Source: Kordia sp. TARA_039_SRF (lineage in GTDB: Bacteria; Bacteroidota; Bacteroidia; Flavobacteriales; Flavobacteriaceae). Taken from it: DNA of 64,000 nt. The translations under genes were made by a program, and so were the position numbers. Below, piece by piece: positions 36,563 through 44,469 of this stretch (positions are counted from its first letter, which is position 1; each line of letters starts with the position of its first letter). Location: NCBI GenBank assembly GCA_006383075.2, contig SMNH02000004.1:1-64000 (forward strand), read 5' to 3'. The notes below the pieces were generated by a model. It was given only the letters and a program-made list of their open reading frames with translations. It did not search any database and was not told the DNA's origin.

Positions 36563-36607
36563 ATTTACGGAAAATATTTTCTAAAACGAAAATTATTTCT
36601 ACATTTG
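36563..36607 (+). promoter_or_regulatory. Promoter and half-site at the early operon
   Basis: TACATTTG at 36600-36607 matches the Bacteroidota -7 box TAnnTTTG, 43 bp before the ATG at 36650. A TTTACGG half-site, as in the palindromes of the element, lies at about 36564, where it could block a -33 contact. Confidence 0.6.
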
Positions 36608-36649
36608 TTACGTAATGTAAACAAACTTACTAAAAACAAAGCGAAAAAA

Positions 36650-36949
36650 ATGAAATCTTCCGACAAAAATCATATAACGAAGTCCAACAACAACCAACAG
36701 TTGGTTTTAGACGATGATGCTATGTCAACAACCGATAAAATAAACACGCTCAATGCACTTATTAGCTCGGATGACAGGAACGATATTATTGATAAGCTAG
36801 GTATTAGTAGAGCATATTACGGGTATGTACTAAGAGGTTTTGGAAGTAATAGGAAACCATTACGACAACAACTAGTTGACGATGTGTATAGCGCCATCGT
36901 TAAAAAATTGAATGACAAAAACGAAGTTCTTGAAAAAATTACAGCATGA
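36650..36949 (+). CDS. Early HTH-like protein
   Basis: From ATG 36650 the protein has 99 residues. The core DRNDIIDKLGISRAYYGYVL fits a helix-turn-helix. It is the first gene of the rightward early operon, in the position of a Cro- or excision-type regulator. The next gene overlaps by four bases (ATGA-type coupling). Confidence 0.6.
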   Translation: MKSSDKNHITKSNNNQQLVLDDDAMSTTDKINTLNALISSDDRNDIIDKLGISRAYYGYVLRGFGSNRKPLRQQLVDDVYSAIVKKLNDKNEVLEKITA

Positions 36950-37257
36950 GTCAAACCATTTATGTAGAAGATATAGTGACGGCAGTTGTTGGAGTACTTA
37001 CCAGCAACAATATAAAAGTGGAAAGCCGAAAAAATGATGAAGCTAGTTTGCGAAAATTTCAAAAGCAGTTGTTGCGTAGGCAATCACTAAGTGTGAGCGA
37101 AGTATTGCAAGGAAAGTTTTTTCCACACATCAGCACAGCTAATGGCATTAAGCATCAATGCAAAACGGGGAAAATACCAAAAGACACGGGTTGGTTTATA
37201 AATAGTAAAGGTCACTACCGCATTTTTACTTCCGTGCTAGAAAAGTTGGTTGTATGA
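36946..37257 (+). CDS. Early protein of unknown function
   Basis: The 103-residue basic protein contains RRQSLSVSEVLQGKFFPHIS and TGWFINSKGHYRI, which resemble the wing of small phage DNA-binding proteins. It overlaps its neighbours by four bases on each side. No family is recognised. Confidence 0.6.
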   Translation: MSQTIYVEDIVTAVVGVLTSNNIKVESRKNDEASLRKFQKQLLRRQSLSVSEVLQGKFFPHISTANGIKHQCKTGKIPKDTGWFINSKGHYRIFTSVLEKLVV

Positions 37258-37721
37258 GCATAATAGAGTGTTACATACCAAACTATGGTCAAACAATGAG
37301 CAGACATGCTTACGAGCATCTAAATAAAGAATTTGCGCAACTTTTTTTTGCGAATATAGGTTTAAATCCAATGAATATGAACTCATTAAAAATTACTAAC
37401 AAAATTGATGATCTTTTACATCACAGTTCAGAGCATCTACAAGAAGTTAAAGACCAAATTCCCTACTGGTCAAGAGAAGAACAAGCCAAGTATGCTGATG
37501 AAGTTTGTAGGGAATCAGTTGATAATGAATATACCGAATTCATTCAACAACAAATGGATGCTGTTGAAAATACCAACGATGTTGATTTTTTTAAAACATT
37601 CAACACTACATCAATAGGAAACTTGGCATTGCTTTCATTGCGCGCTCCAAGTCCTTACAAGGAAAAAGCAGAGGAAATATTGCAGAATTACACGAAATAT
37701 CATCTTGGAGCCAAGAAATAA
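37254..37721 (+). CDS. Early protein of unknown function
   Basis: The 155-residue protein is predicted mainly helical and acidic. It overlaps the gene before it by four bases and the next by 17. There are no motifs I can name. Confidence 0.55.
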   Translation: MSIIECYIPNYGQTMSRHAYEHLNKEFAQLFFANIGLNPMNMNSLKITNKIDDLLHHSSEHLQEVKDQIPYWSREEQAKYADEVCRESVDNEYTEFIQQQMDAVENTNDVDFFKTFNTTSIGNLALLSLRAPSPYKEKAEEILQNYTKYHLGAKK

Positions 37722-37974
37722 GTACAAGAAATGTAGCCGATTAGCATTCGATATTTATGATCCTTTACATGAGTTACTGTTTATGGATAACAACGGAAAT
37801 ACAAGAAAGATGAAACGAGAACCAGCAACATATACCGACTCGGAAGTCATGGAGTATTTTAACACGAATGAAGACAATCGACTCAAAGTAGTTGGAGCGC
37901 ATTTTGGAATTTCTGCATCTATGGTTGCAACCATCATCAATAGAAACTTAAAAAAGAACCAAGTAAAAAGATAA
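37705..37974 (+). CDS. Early HTH protein
   Basis: The frame from TTG 37705 has 89 residues; an in-frame ATG at 37783 would give 63. The C-terminal half (DNRLKVVGAHFGISASMVAT) is a clear helix-turn-helix pattern of the homeodomain-like or sigma-4 type. It probably binds DNA. Confidence 0.6.
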   Translation: MEPRNKYKKCSRLAFDIYDPLHELLFMDNNGNTRKMKREPATYTDSEVMEYFNTNEDNRLKVVGAHFGISASMVATIINRNLKKNQVKR

Positions 37975-37978
37975 AACA

Positions 37979-38197
37979 ATGTCATTCATCATCATAACAT
38001 ACATCATTATAGCTTTTTTGGCGGGAGTGTTATCAACAATTGGTTTTTATGTGTTGGCAGATAGGATTGCGAGTAAAAAAATAGAACAACAAGACGCTTA
38101 CGACGCGTATTTGGAAACGATAAAACTTGAAAATTCGGAAGAAAATAAAGGCACAAGCTTAATTTTTAACCGATATGAAAACGACCAAAATTTCTAA
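37979..38197 (+). CDS. Single-pass membrane protein
   Basis: The 72-residue protein has an N-terminal membrane helix (about 4-24, IIITYIIIAFLAGVLSTIGF) and a charged cytosolic tail. Its stop overlaps the start of the next gene (TAATG). Confidence 0.6.
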   Translation: MSFIIITYIIIAFLAGVLSTIGFYVLADRIASKKIEQQDAYDAYLETIKLENSEENKGTSLIFNRYENDQNF

Positions 38198-38349
38198 TGA
38201 AGACAGACATTCATACGTTAGTAAATTTCAGTTGGGGAGCTGAGCAGCATCTCGTTAGTTTTATTTGGTCAAAAGCCAGGTTGGCATACAGGGCAACCGT
38301 CAACTTGGCTTTTAAAAAAAGGAAATTAATCTATAAATATCAATCATGA
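38197..38349 (+). CDS. 50-residue early protein
   Basis: ATG 38197 overlaps the stop of the gene before and the TGA at 38347 overlaps the start of the next. It encodes a basic protein beginning MKTDIHTLVNFSWGAEQHLV. The stop/start overlaps on both sides are the main evidence that it is real. Confidence 0.55.
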   Translation: MKTDIHTLVNFSWGAEQHLVSFIWSKARLAYRATVNLAFKKRKLIYKYQS

Positions 38350-38510
38350 CATTAACAAAACAACAATTAAGACATTTAAGAAACGTAGACTTCAAAGACA
38401 TGTCGGGCATCGGAAAAAAAGAAAATGGAACACTCAAAAAAAACTATGTACAACTTCCATGGGGAATAGTGGTGCATGTAAACCAAATCAATGAAGCGCT
38501 GAAAGCTTAA
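38346..38510 (+). CDS. 54-residue early protein
   Basis: ATG 38346 overlaps the TGA of the gene before it (ATGA). The protein starts MTLTKQQLRHLRNVDFKDMS and is basic at the N-terminus, with VQLPWGIVVHVNQI near the end. Function unknown. Confidence 0.55.
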   Translation: MTLTKQQLRHLRNVDFKDMSGIGKKENGTLKKNYVQLPWGIVVHVNQINEALKA

Positions 38511-38511
38511 A

Positions 38512-38667
38512 ATGAAGTTCCTGACGCCTTTTGGAATCTCTATGGGAGAACTTGAAGCTTCGGTGGCTACTACCAGCGAGAAATCCGCCGTTGAGACACA
38601 CCAATATCCATTTGATGAAATATTGAAACTAGCGATTTTTCTAGCTATTTACAAATTTAAAAATTAA
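38512..38667 (+). CDS. 51-residue early protein
   Basis: ATG 38512 comes one base after the preceding stop. The protein starts MKFLTPFGISMGELEASVAT and ends with a hydrophobic helix (ILKLAIFLAIYKFKN), suggesting a tail anchor. Function unknown. Confidence 0.5.
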   Translation: MKFLTPFGISMGELEASVATTSEKSAVETHQYPFDEILKLAIFLAIYKFKN

Positions 38668-38672
38668 CAATT

Positions 38673-38888
38673 ATGGAACTAACAAACGTGGGTGATCTGA
38701 TTGCCAAAATAGAAGAGATGGAAGCGAAAATTGCATCCGTGCCAAAAAGGAAACTAACGCCAGGAGAAAAGCAACAACTCAAAAGCTATTACCAAAAAAA
38801 TTTGGATAGTTACAACAACCGATTGTTGGTTATGGTTAGAGAAAACAAACTCGCGTTGTTAAACCTACCAAGTGAAAAAGCAGCTTAA
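38673..38888 (+). CDS. 71-residue helical protein
   Basis: ATG 38673 is six bases after the preceding stop. The protein is Lys/Glu-rich and predicted to be a helical hairpin (LIAKIEEMEAKIASV, LKSYYQKNLDSYNNRLLVMV). It ends three bases before the tRNA at 38892. Confidence 0.6.
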   Translation: MELTNVGDLIAKIEEMEAKIASVPKRKLTPGEKQQLKSYYQKNLDSYNNRLLVMVRENKLALLNLPSEKAA

Positions 38889-38891
38889 AAT

Positions 38892-38965
38892 GGCGGGATG
38901 GTCTGGAGCGGTTCCAGCTCGGTCTCATAAGCCGAATGACGCAGGTTCGAATCCTGCTCCCGCAA
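38892..38965 (+). tRNA. tRNA with anticodon CAU, initiator-like
   Basis: The 74 bases fold as a tRNA: acceptor GCGGGA/TCCCGC, a D-arm CTGG/CCAG, anticodon stem TCGGT/GCCGA with loop CTCATAA (anticodon CAU), T-arm GCAGG-TTCGAAT-CCTGC and discriminator A. The first pair would be G1-A72, a mismatch like the C1-A72 that marks initiator tRNA-Met. CCA is not encoded. The linker before the D-arm is longer than usual. It could also be a tRNA-Ile2 precursor. It sits inside the early operon of the element. Confidence 0.8.
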
Positions 38966-38981
38966 CAACAAAATATCAGTT

Positions 38982-39137
38982 ATGAAACGCAGCAAAGAAT
39001 TACTAGAGAAACGCAAAAAGTTTATTCACCAGTACATTGAAGATAATAGTGATAAACAGATGAAAGAAATCATCAAGGAATTAGTTGACAGGCTGTTTAT
39101 TTCAGAAAAAACGATATACAATATTCTAAGTCAATAA
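38982..39137 (+). CDS. 51-residue HTH-like protein
   Basis: ATG 38982 follows the tRNA by 16 bases. The protein starts MKRSKELLEKRKKFIHQYIE and ends with KELVDRLFISEKTIYNILSQ, a helix-turn-helix of the kind found in small phage activators. It ends 54 bases before the replication-type gene. Confidence 0.6.
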   Translation: MKRSKELLEKRKKFIHQYIEDNSDKQMKEIIKELVDRLFISEKTIYNILSQ

Positions 39138-39191
39138 AAAAAAGCCGCTAAAAGTTTGACGACTGAGCAGCTTTTTTAAAAAAATTACTAT

Positions 39192-40958
39192 ATGCAACCA
39201 GAACAATACAGGAAGCAAGATAGTGCCGTAAGCGGTCATAGTTACCAGCCATCGGCACTACAGCTTCAATATCCAGTTATTAATAGCAACGATTTCAAAC
39301 AAACAGTTGACAACTACTTGTTGCACGTTGCTAAATACAACAATAGTCTACCAAAGATAAACAAACCTATTGAAGAATACAACAATTTGGTTAGTGAAAT
39401 CAACAAAAATCAACAAGTAAATCAACAAGATGTTGATACAGAAATAAAACAATTTCGATCCTGGAGCAAATTTTTCTACGGCGCTGGCATCATAAACGAT
39501 AAAGTGTACAACGATTTGGTAGAGCAATACAACCGCGAAAGTGACATTAAGGTCCCTAAAAAGGAACTGCAACCGCTAAAGCAGCCAGCTAAGGACGTAT
39601 TTGTCGCAATTCTATCGCACTGCGTCGGAAAGCTGAAAAGCAGGAATTTGGACAGGATGAATGCTAGAGAAACCACAGCAATAAACCCAGCAGAAGGTTT
39701 TTTATTTCCGCTAACGTGTAGAAGCTTGAAAAAGCAATCCGTACAACAGGACAATTTTAAAGCAACAAAACTCAACTATTGTGACAAAACCATCCTAAAC
39801 CACACAAAGCGATTGATGGACGCAGACATCATTTCTAGCTACAAATATCATGGATATAAAATTGCTAAAGAAATGGCGTTAAACCCGCTTATTTTGCAAA
39901 TGTCAGAAGGAAGTAACGACGCCCATAAACAGTGGACTCAATCCACTTTGAAGAAAAAATTGCCAATTACTATAAGTTCCTATAGGAATTTGAATAAAGA
40001 AAAAGATAATAAGGCAAATATTGCTAAAGCAAATAGCCTAAGTAAGGAAGAATTGGAAGGTGTTCAACACATTCGTCAGCTGCTAAATCGAAACACTTCC
40101 AATTCTGCGTCCAGTGATTCTGACGAATCAAGCTATAGGAACTTTTATAGGAACAACAGGAAGCAAGTTAGCACACAAAATGAACCAGGCGCGGAAAAAA
40201 AAAGAAAAAAAGTTGCGCCAAAAAAAGAAAAGTTAACCATTCGCAGTTCCTTTCAAAAGCTGCTGGATATGGACCTATACAATGCGGCGCACGACTTGGC
40301 CGCAGGTATCTATGATGATTATCATCCGTTACCTAGTCAACACATTCATGAGGAAGCTGTCAAAGGAGTGTTGGATAAATCCCAGTTCAGAAAAATAATG
40401 CTATTCGATTTCATTTTTACTGCTGCCAGGTTATGGATAGGAAGAAACGTGTACGTAGGCGAATGGATTAACACATTGAAGTACTTAGAACGTACCTTTT
40501 TTATAGACTCATCGCGTGGAATATATTCCAAATCCTTCCAAGAAGACTTCATGCAACAACTACGTTGGCGCCTAGATTGGGCGCGCCGATATTGCCAGCG
40601 AAACCCTGAATTCAAATTGCTATATCCGAGTATGTATTTTGATATCTCAAGAAAAAAGTCATTCGAAGGCGGATTTGCATATACAAAAAAGCATTATGAC
40701 CGTAACGAGCGCGAGAAAGTAAGATATCAAGAAAAGAAAAAGCGCCGTTCCTACGAGGCAAAGAATAAAGAAATTACGCAAAAAATTCGCCTAAAAATAC
40801 GAGAATTTCTAAAGGACAAAATAACATTTGAGCGACTCGTCGACTACGTACGTCGATTGGAGTACAGAAATCAAAAGCAAAAACACAGTTTGGTTAATTG
40901 TTTAAACAACATGTTGATTGTTGAACGTGAAAATTTGAAGCATGCCAAAAAACACTAA
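39192..40958 (+). CDS. Putative replication initiation protein
   Basis: The 588-residue protein is the largest early gene. Residues about 155-240 look like a winged helix of a replication-O type protein (EGFLFPLTCRSLKKQS, CDKTILNHTKRLMDADIISS). A low-complexity basic linker lies near 300-345. The C-terminal part (about 350-560) is helical and very basic. The size, position and charge fit an initiator or primase-loading protein. There are no catalytic motifs I can name, so this is inference. The next gene overlaps its end by 17 bases. Confidence 0.5.
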   Translation: MQPEQYRKQDSAVSGHSYQPSALQLQYPVINSNDFKQTVDNYLLHVAKYNNSLPKINKPIEEYNNLVSEINKNQQVNQQDVDTEIKQFRSWSKFFYGAGIINDKVYNDLVEQYNRESDIKVPKKELQPLKQPAKDVFVAILSHCVGKLKSRNLDRMNARETTAINPAEGFLFPLTCRSLKKQSVQQDNFKATKLNYCDKTILNHTKRLMDADIISSYKYHGYKIAKEMALNPLILQMSEGSNDAHKQWTQSTLKKKLPITISSYRNLNKEKDNKANIAKANSLSKEELEGVQHIRQLLNRNTSNSASSDSDESSYRNFYRNNRKQVSTQNEPGAEKKRKKVAPKKEKLTIRSSFQKLLDMDLYNAAHDLAAGIYDDYHPLPSQHIHEEAVKGVLDKSQFRKIMLFDFIFTAARLWIGRNVYVGEWINTLKYLERTFFIDSSRGIYSKSFQEDFMQQLRWRLDWARRYCQRNPEFKLLYPSMYFDISRKKSFEGGFAYTKKHYDRNEREKVRYQEKKKRRSYEAKNKEITQKIRLKIREFLKDKITFERLVDYVRRLEYRNQKQKHSLVNCLNNMLIVERENLKHAKKH

Positions 40959-41247
40959 TAAATGCGCGTGTGGACATCGTTTTTTTTGCAAGTATCATAG
41001 CAAAATTCGCTTTGTTATTTGCTTAAAAGAAAGTGCGAAAGCCAAATATGATAACGCAAATAGTGTAGTTCGATATTCACTGATTACTCAGGACCATCAT
41101 AAGGATGAAATTGTGATAAAGAAAATGGCAAACCGATTATTGGTCAAGTCTAAAGATAATCAAGGAGAATGTTTTGAAGGCGATTTCAACGTAGTGTTGG
41201 TGTTTGACAATCTAAATAATGTAGAAATAGCAAGAATAAAACTATGA
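40942..41247 (+). CDS. Protein with Cys/His-rich N-terminus
   Basis: The 101-residue protein begins with CACGHRFFCKYH (residues about 8-19), a likely zinc-binding knuckle, followed by a beta-rich domain. It overlaps the replication gene and the next gene by four bases. Function unknown. Confidence 0.6.
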   Translation: MPKNTNKCACGHRFFCKYHSKIRFVICLKESAKAKYDNANSVVRYSLITQDHHKDEIVIKKMANRLLVKSKDNQGECFEGDFNVVLVFDNLNNVEIARIKL

Positions 41248-41573
41248 TTTTATTACAAAAAGTACATATAGAAGTAACGTTGAAGCAAATGGCAATATTC
41301 AACACGTTGTTGCATCGATACATAGATACTACAGAAAGCACATCACGAGAAATCAAACAAAACTTAAACATTATCCAATTGGTTTACGTTCGGGGAATTA
41401 AGAAAATAGCAAACAAATTAAGTTCTAATAAAAAATTCAAATTTTCGCTTGAGTATTACGAAGCTGTTGCTGTAATCAATGCATTGGAAGTGACTCTTAA
41501 TGAATTTGAGTCGTTCAAGTATGAACACTCTGTTTTGTACAGAATTTTTGAAGAAGTAGATAGTAAGTTATAA
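41244..41573 (+). CDS. Helical protein of unknown function
   Basis: The 109-residue protein is predicted all-helical. It overlaps the gene before it by four bases. No motif is recognised. Confidence 0.6.
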   Translation: MILLQKVHIEVTLKQMAIFNTLLHRYIDTTESTSREIKQNLNIIQLVYVRGIKKIANKLSSNKKFKFSLEYYEAVAVINALEVTLNEFESFKYEHSVLYRIFEEVDSKL

Positions 41574-41636
41574 CGAATTTCAATAAACAGTATCAAATTA
41601 TTAATTATAAAAATAACCTTTTTTAAATCAGAAATT

Positions 41637-42050
41637 ATGTCAGAAAATGAAAATCAAAATTCGATTGTTACAGCGCAGACAGTCACTACAAGAACTGTAA
41701 CAGAAACGACAACCGAAACCACAGAAGATTTTGTGCTTGGTGCGTATGTAAGTGTTTTTATTCGAGTACAAGATGTGCCAGAAAACATTTCGTTGGCAGC
41801 CACACTTCAAGAATATGATTATAACAATAATCAGCTTATTGGAGAAATTGATAATGGAACAATGGTTTTAAATGATCCTAACAATGATAATAGAAACCAG
41901 GTATATTTTCGCCCAACTTATAGAGGAAGACATTATCAAGCACACATTGATGGTCGCCGAATTACTTTCAATGGGCAACCTTGCTTCTATATTCCATTAG
42001 ATTCACCACATTACTTTGAAATTGAAGGGGTAATATCTCCTGCTTTATAA
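41637..42050 (+). CDS. Beta-rich protein with Thr-rich N-terminus
   Basis: The 137-residue protein has a Thr/Val-rich N-terminal stretch (residues about 12-32) followed by a compact beta domain (AYVSVFIRVQDVPENISLAA). The Thr-rich arm recalls virion or surface proteins. A 63-bp gap separates it from the early genes, so it may have its own promoter. Function unknown. Confidence 0.55.
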   Translation: MSENENQNSIVTAQTVTTRTVTETTTETTEDFVLGAYVSVFIRVQDVPENISLAATLQEYDYNNNQLIGEIDNGTMVLNDPNNDNRNQVYFRPTYRGRHYQAHIDGRRITFNGQPCFYIPLDSPHYFEIEGVISPAL

Positions 42051-42113
42051 CACTTCAATTTTTAAAATCAGCAAACAAGGCGGTGTAAAAGCCGCCTATT
42101 AAACCTTTAGGAT

Positions 42114-42344
42114 ATGGAACAATTAGATTATTGCACATCAAGAACACTTGCTGAAAAAGCATTGACTACCCATACAATGTTTAGTGATGAGAAAATAAAA
42201 ATTGAACATGTGAATAAAGAATATGACGCTGGGGAATTTGGATGGGTAAGAATTCATTTTCGAAACAGTATTGTTCTAGCAACTTACATAAAACAATTAA
42301 CGATTTTGGAAACATCCAACAAACAATTAACACTAAATCTGTAG
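42114..42344 (+). CDS. 76-residue accessory protein
   Basis: The first of a run of tiny genes. It ends NL-stop, where the TAG is part of a CTGTAG junction that precedes the next ATG by two bases. Function unknown. Confidence 0.6.
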   Translation: MEQLDYCTSRTLAEKALTTHTMFSDEKIKIEHVNKEYDAGEFGWVRIHFRNSIVLATYIKQLTILETSNKQLTLNL

Positions 42345-42346
42345 GT

Positions 42347-42580
42347 ATGGAAATAAATGAGTTAACACATAATTGGAAGCTCTTTGAGCAAAGAAACAAC
42401 TTGTCAACGACATTAGAAATTAATCCTGATCACTCTGGATGTTTGCATGAGTTCTGGGATGATGAAGCATTTTTCGAGTTCTCATCAATTCAAGAACTAA
42501 ACGATTTTTTCTTAAAAGGAGAACTAAAGAAAACAAAAGATGGTCGAAGTGTTTCTCCAGTAGTAATATTAAAACAGTAG
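42347..42580 (+). CDS. 77-residue accessory protein
   Basis: ATG 42347 follows CTGTAG-GT; the longer frame from 42242 would overlap the gene before by 100 bases and is rejected. The protein is acidic and aromatic (LHEFWDDEAFFEFSS). It ends KQ-stop within a CAGTAG. Function unknown. Confidence 0.65.
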   Translation: MEINELTHNWKLFEQRNNLSTTLEINPDHSGCLHEFWDDEAFFEFSSIQELNDFFLKGELKKTKDGRSVSPVVILKQ

Positions 42581-42584
42581 TGTT

Positions 42585-42740
42585 ATGAATTTAGACGATA
42601 TGCTAAACAACTTATCTGTAGACGAATGCAAATCATCATTATCAAGAGCAGATAATGAAGGTTATGTTCATATAATAGGATTTGGTAAAGTACACAAATC
42701 CTATTACGAACAAAGAATTGAACAACTAAACAAACAGTAG
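42585..42740 (+). CDS. 51-residue accessory protein
   Basis: ATG 42585 follows CAGTAG-TGTT. The frame begins MNLDDMLNNLSVDECKSSLS and ends KQ-stop, the stop being part of the next CAGTAG. The start and stop both coincide with the motif, which supports it. Confidence 0.6.
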   Translation: MNLDDMLNNLSVDECKSSLSRADNEGYVHIIGFGKVHKSYYEQRIEQLNKQ

Positions 42741-42745
42741 AAATC

Positions 42746-42970
42746 ATGTACGTAGAAACAGAATATATTGACTTAGACAGTCCGTCCATCAAAGAGGCAA
42801 TGGAAGAATTTTATCATATATGTTTTAATTCTCATAACAACAAGCTTAAAATATTCATGGCAAATGCCAACGGGGAATATAAAGTTCTAAGTAACGGTGT
42901 TCAGGTTATTAGAACAACTGATAAGCAGAAAGCAATTGAGGCTTATGATGAAATTTATATAAAACTTTAA
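42746..42970 (+). CDS. 74-residue accessory protein
   Basis: ATG 42746 follows CAGTAG-AAATC. The protein is acidic with an alternating strand/helix pattern (NGVQVIRTTDKQKAIEAYDE). It ends just before CTGTAG-T. Function unknown. Confidence 0.6.
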   Translation: MYVETEYIDLDSPSIKEAMEEFYHICFNSHNNKLKIFMANANGEYKVLSNGVQVIRTTDKQKAIEAYDEIYIKL

Positions 42971-42979
42971 ATCTGTAGT

Positions 42980-43075
42980 ATGAGAAAAGAACACATTTGC
43001 AATTATTGCTTGGAAAAAGTAGAAGAACTACCTGACGGTTTCGGCTGTCAGAGCTGTATTGATCAATATAAATAA
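42980..43075 (+). CDS. 31-residue zinc-knuckle protein
   Basis: ATG 42980 follows CTGTAG-T. The tiny frame carries two CxxC pairs (CNYC and CQSC), enough to bind one zinc ion. The motif at both ends and the paired cysteines make chance unlikely. Confidence 0.6.
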   Translation: MRKEHICNYCLEKVEELPDGFGCQSCIDQYK

Positions 43076-43082
43076 CAGTAGT

Positions 43083-43253
43083 ATGAAAAGCTCAAAAATA
43101 TTATCAGTCTGTCATGATGAACCAGTAGCAATAAAAGGTGATGTTACACGATATCATGTTTGCTTAGGTTGTGGACAACCTTGTAACATTTATTATAAGG
43201 GAGAATGCTGCCACAGATGTATTGAAGATTTAGACGAATGTATTAATGATTAA
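43083..43253 (+). CDS. 56-residue zinc-ribbon-like protein
   Basis: ATG 43083 follows CAGTAG-T. The protein has a CLGCGQPC and CCHRC arrangement, like a treble-clef zinc finger. The longer frame from 43059 overlaps the gene before. Function unknown. Confidence 0.65.
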   Translation: MKSSKILSVCHDEPVAIKGDVTRYHVCLGCGQPCNIYYKGECCHRCIEDLDECIND

Positions 43254-43268
43254 AAACCTGTAGAATAG

Positions 43269-44114
43269 TTGACAACAGTAAATAGCATATCAGGAGGTAA
43301 AACTAGTGCATATATGGCAATGCATCATCCAGCAGATGTCAACATCTTCGCTTGTGTGTGTATTGATTATCCAAAAGCAGCCCCTAAAGATCCTGCGGTT
43401 CTAAGATATGCTCTTGATAAGTTGAATGGAAACTTTATTGCAAGCGCTGAGCGCCAAAAGACATTAAAGGTTTTGATGGATTTAGAACAATTACTTGGAA
43501 AGGAAATAATTTGGGTGCGCGGAAAATCATTCGACCAAGTGATAGATGAAAATTCAGCTCTACCAACTTGGGCAAGAAGATTTTGTACTACAGAAATGAA
43601 AATGGTTCCTATTTTCGAGTACTTATACCCAAGATATGGGAAGACTATACACAATATAGGATTTAGAGCTGACGAACCAGAAAGAATTATCAGAGGCTCA
43701 AAAAACAGACCATTTAAACGAGTAATTTCTTGTAACAATTTCGGTAAAAGAAGGCAAAATTGGTTTGAATTTGATTGGCAGGAAAAAAGATTTCCTTTAA
43801 AAACAACTTTTCATATTCAAATACGCTCTTGGTGGATTAAAAATTACCCAGAACTTGATTTTCCTTGGGACTCTAATTGTGCAGGATGTCATCATAAGCC
43901 AAATGAAATAATCAAAAAAAATTATCAGGAAGATCCTGAAATTTTAGAATGGTTTGCACTTCAAGAAGACAAGAAACTAAGATTAGATAAAAAGAATGTC
44001 ACATGGCACGATGATAGAATCCCATATAGGGAAGTATTTCAAACAGATTATCCCAATTTGTTTTCTGAAATAAGTGACTATACAATGTGTAACTCAGGTG
44101 GATGCACCGATTAA
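43269..44114 (+). CDS. PAPS reductase/DndC-like PP-loop protein
   Basis: The 281-residue protein starts at a TTG after CTGTAG-AATAG. It has the PP-loop SISGGKTSAYM at residues 5-15, RRFCTTEMK near residue 105, GFRADEPER near 132 and two C-terminal Cys pairs (NCAGCHHKP, CNSGGC). This is the phage branch of the PAPS-reductase family. Some relatives act in DNA or tRNA sulfur chemistry. No Dnd or Ssp partners are present, so the role is open. Confidence 0.85.
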   Translation: MTTVNSISGGKTSAYMAMHHPADVNIFACVCIDYPKAAPKDPAVLRYALDKLNGNFIASAERQKTLKVLMDLEQLLGKEIIWVRGKSFDQVIDENSALPTWARRFCTTEMKMVPIFEYLYPRYGKTIHNIGFRADEPERIIRGSKNRPFKRVISCNNFGKRRQNWFEFDWQEKRFPLKTTFHIQIRSWWIKNYPELDFPWDSNCAGCHHKPNEIIKKNYQEDPEILEWFALQEDKKLRLDKKNVTWHDDRIPYREVFQTDYPNLFSEISDYTMCNSGGCTD

Positions 44115-44130
44115 AATAACAGTAGAAATT

Positions 44131-44295
44131 ATGGAATATTTATCATTACAAAACATGTTGGCAGCAGCTTTAATTGACGCTAACAAGATTCAAGCAAATG
44201 AAAGAACTAGAGAAATGAGTTTAATCATCACCAATATTGAACAGGCGGAGTTATGGCTTGGAAAACTTAAAGCCGAAAAACTAAACAAACCATAA
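44131..44295 (+). CDS. 54-residue helical accessory protein
   Basis: ATG 44131 follows CAGTAG-AAATT, while the longer frame from 44074 overlaps the PP-loop gene. It starts MEYLSLQNMLAAALIDANKI and is all-helical. Function unknown. Confidence 0.6.
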   Translation: MEYLSLQNMLAAALIDANKIQANERTREMSLIITNIEQAELWLGKLKAEKLNKP

Positions 44296-44302
44296 ATAGG
44301 AT

Positions 44303-44452
44303 ATGAAAATTCCATTACCTAAAAATAGACAAATAGATATTTCATGGGATTCTAAAAGACCTTTAAGATTTAATCGAAGCTATTTGCATAACCATTTTTG
44401 GGATATAACCATTTGGAAAATAAAAATTGGTTATTACACAATTCCCTTTTAA
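44303..44452 (+). CDS. 49-residue basic accessory protein
   Basis: ATG 44303 is seven bases after the preceding stop, after ATAGGAT. It encodes a Trp/Arg-rich protein (RQIDISWDSKRPLRFNRSYL). Here the usual CAGTAG is degenerate. Function unknown. Confidence 0.5.
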   Translation: MKIPLPKNRQIDISWDSKRPLRFNRSYLHNHFWDITIWKIKIGYYTIPF

Positions 44453-44469
44453 AATAACAAAACAGTAGT

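Noticed and set aside
42242-42346. N-terminal extension of the gene at 42347
   Set aside because: It would overlap the previous gene almost to its middle and skip the junction motif used by its neighbours.
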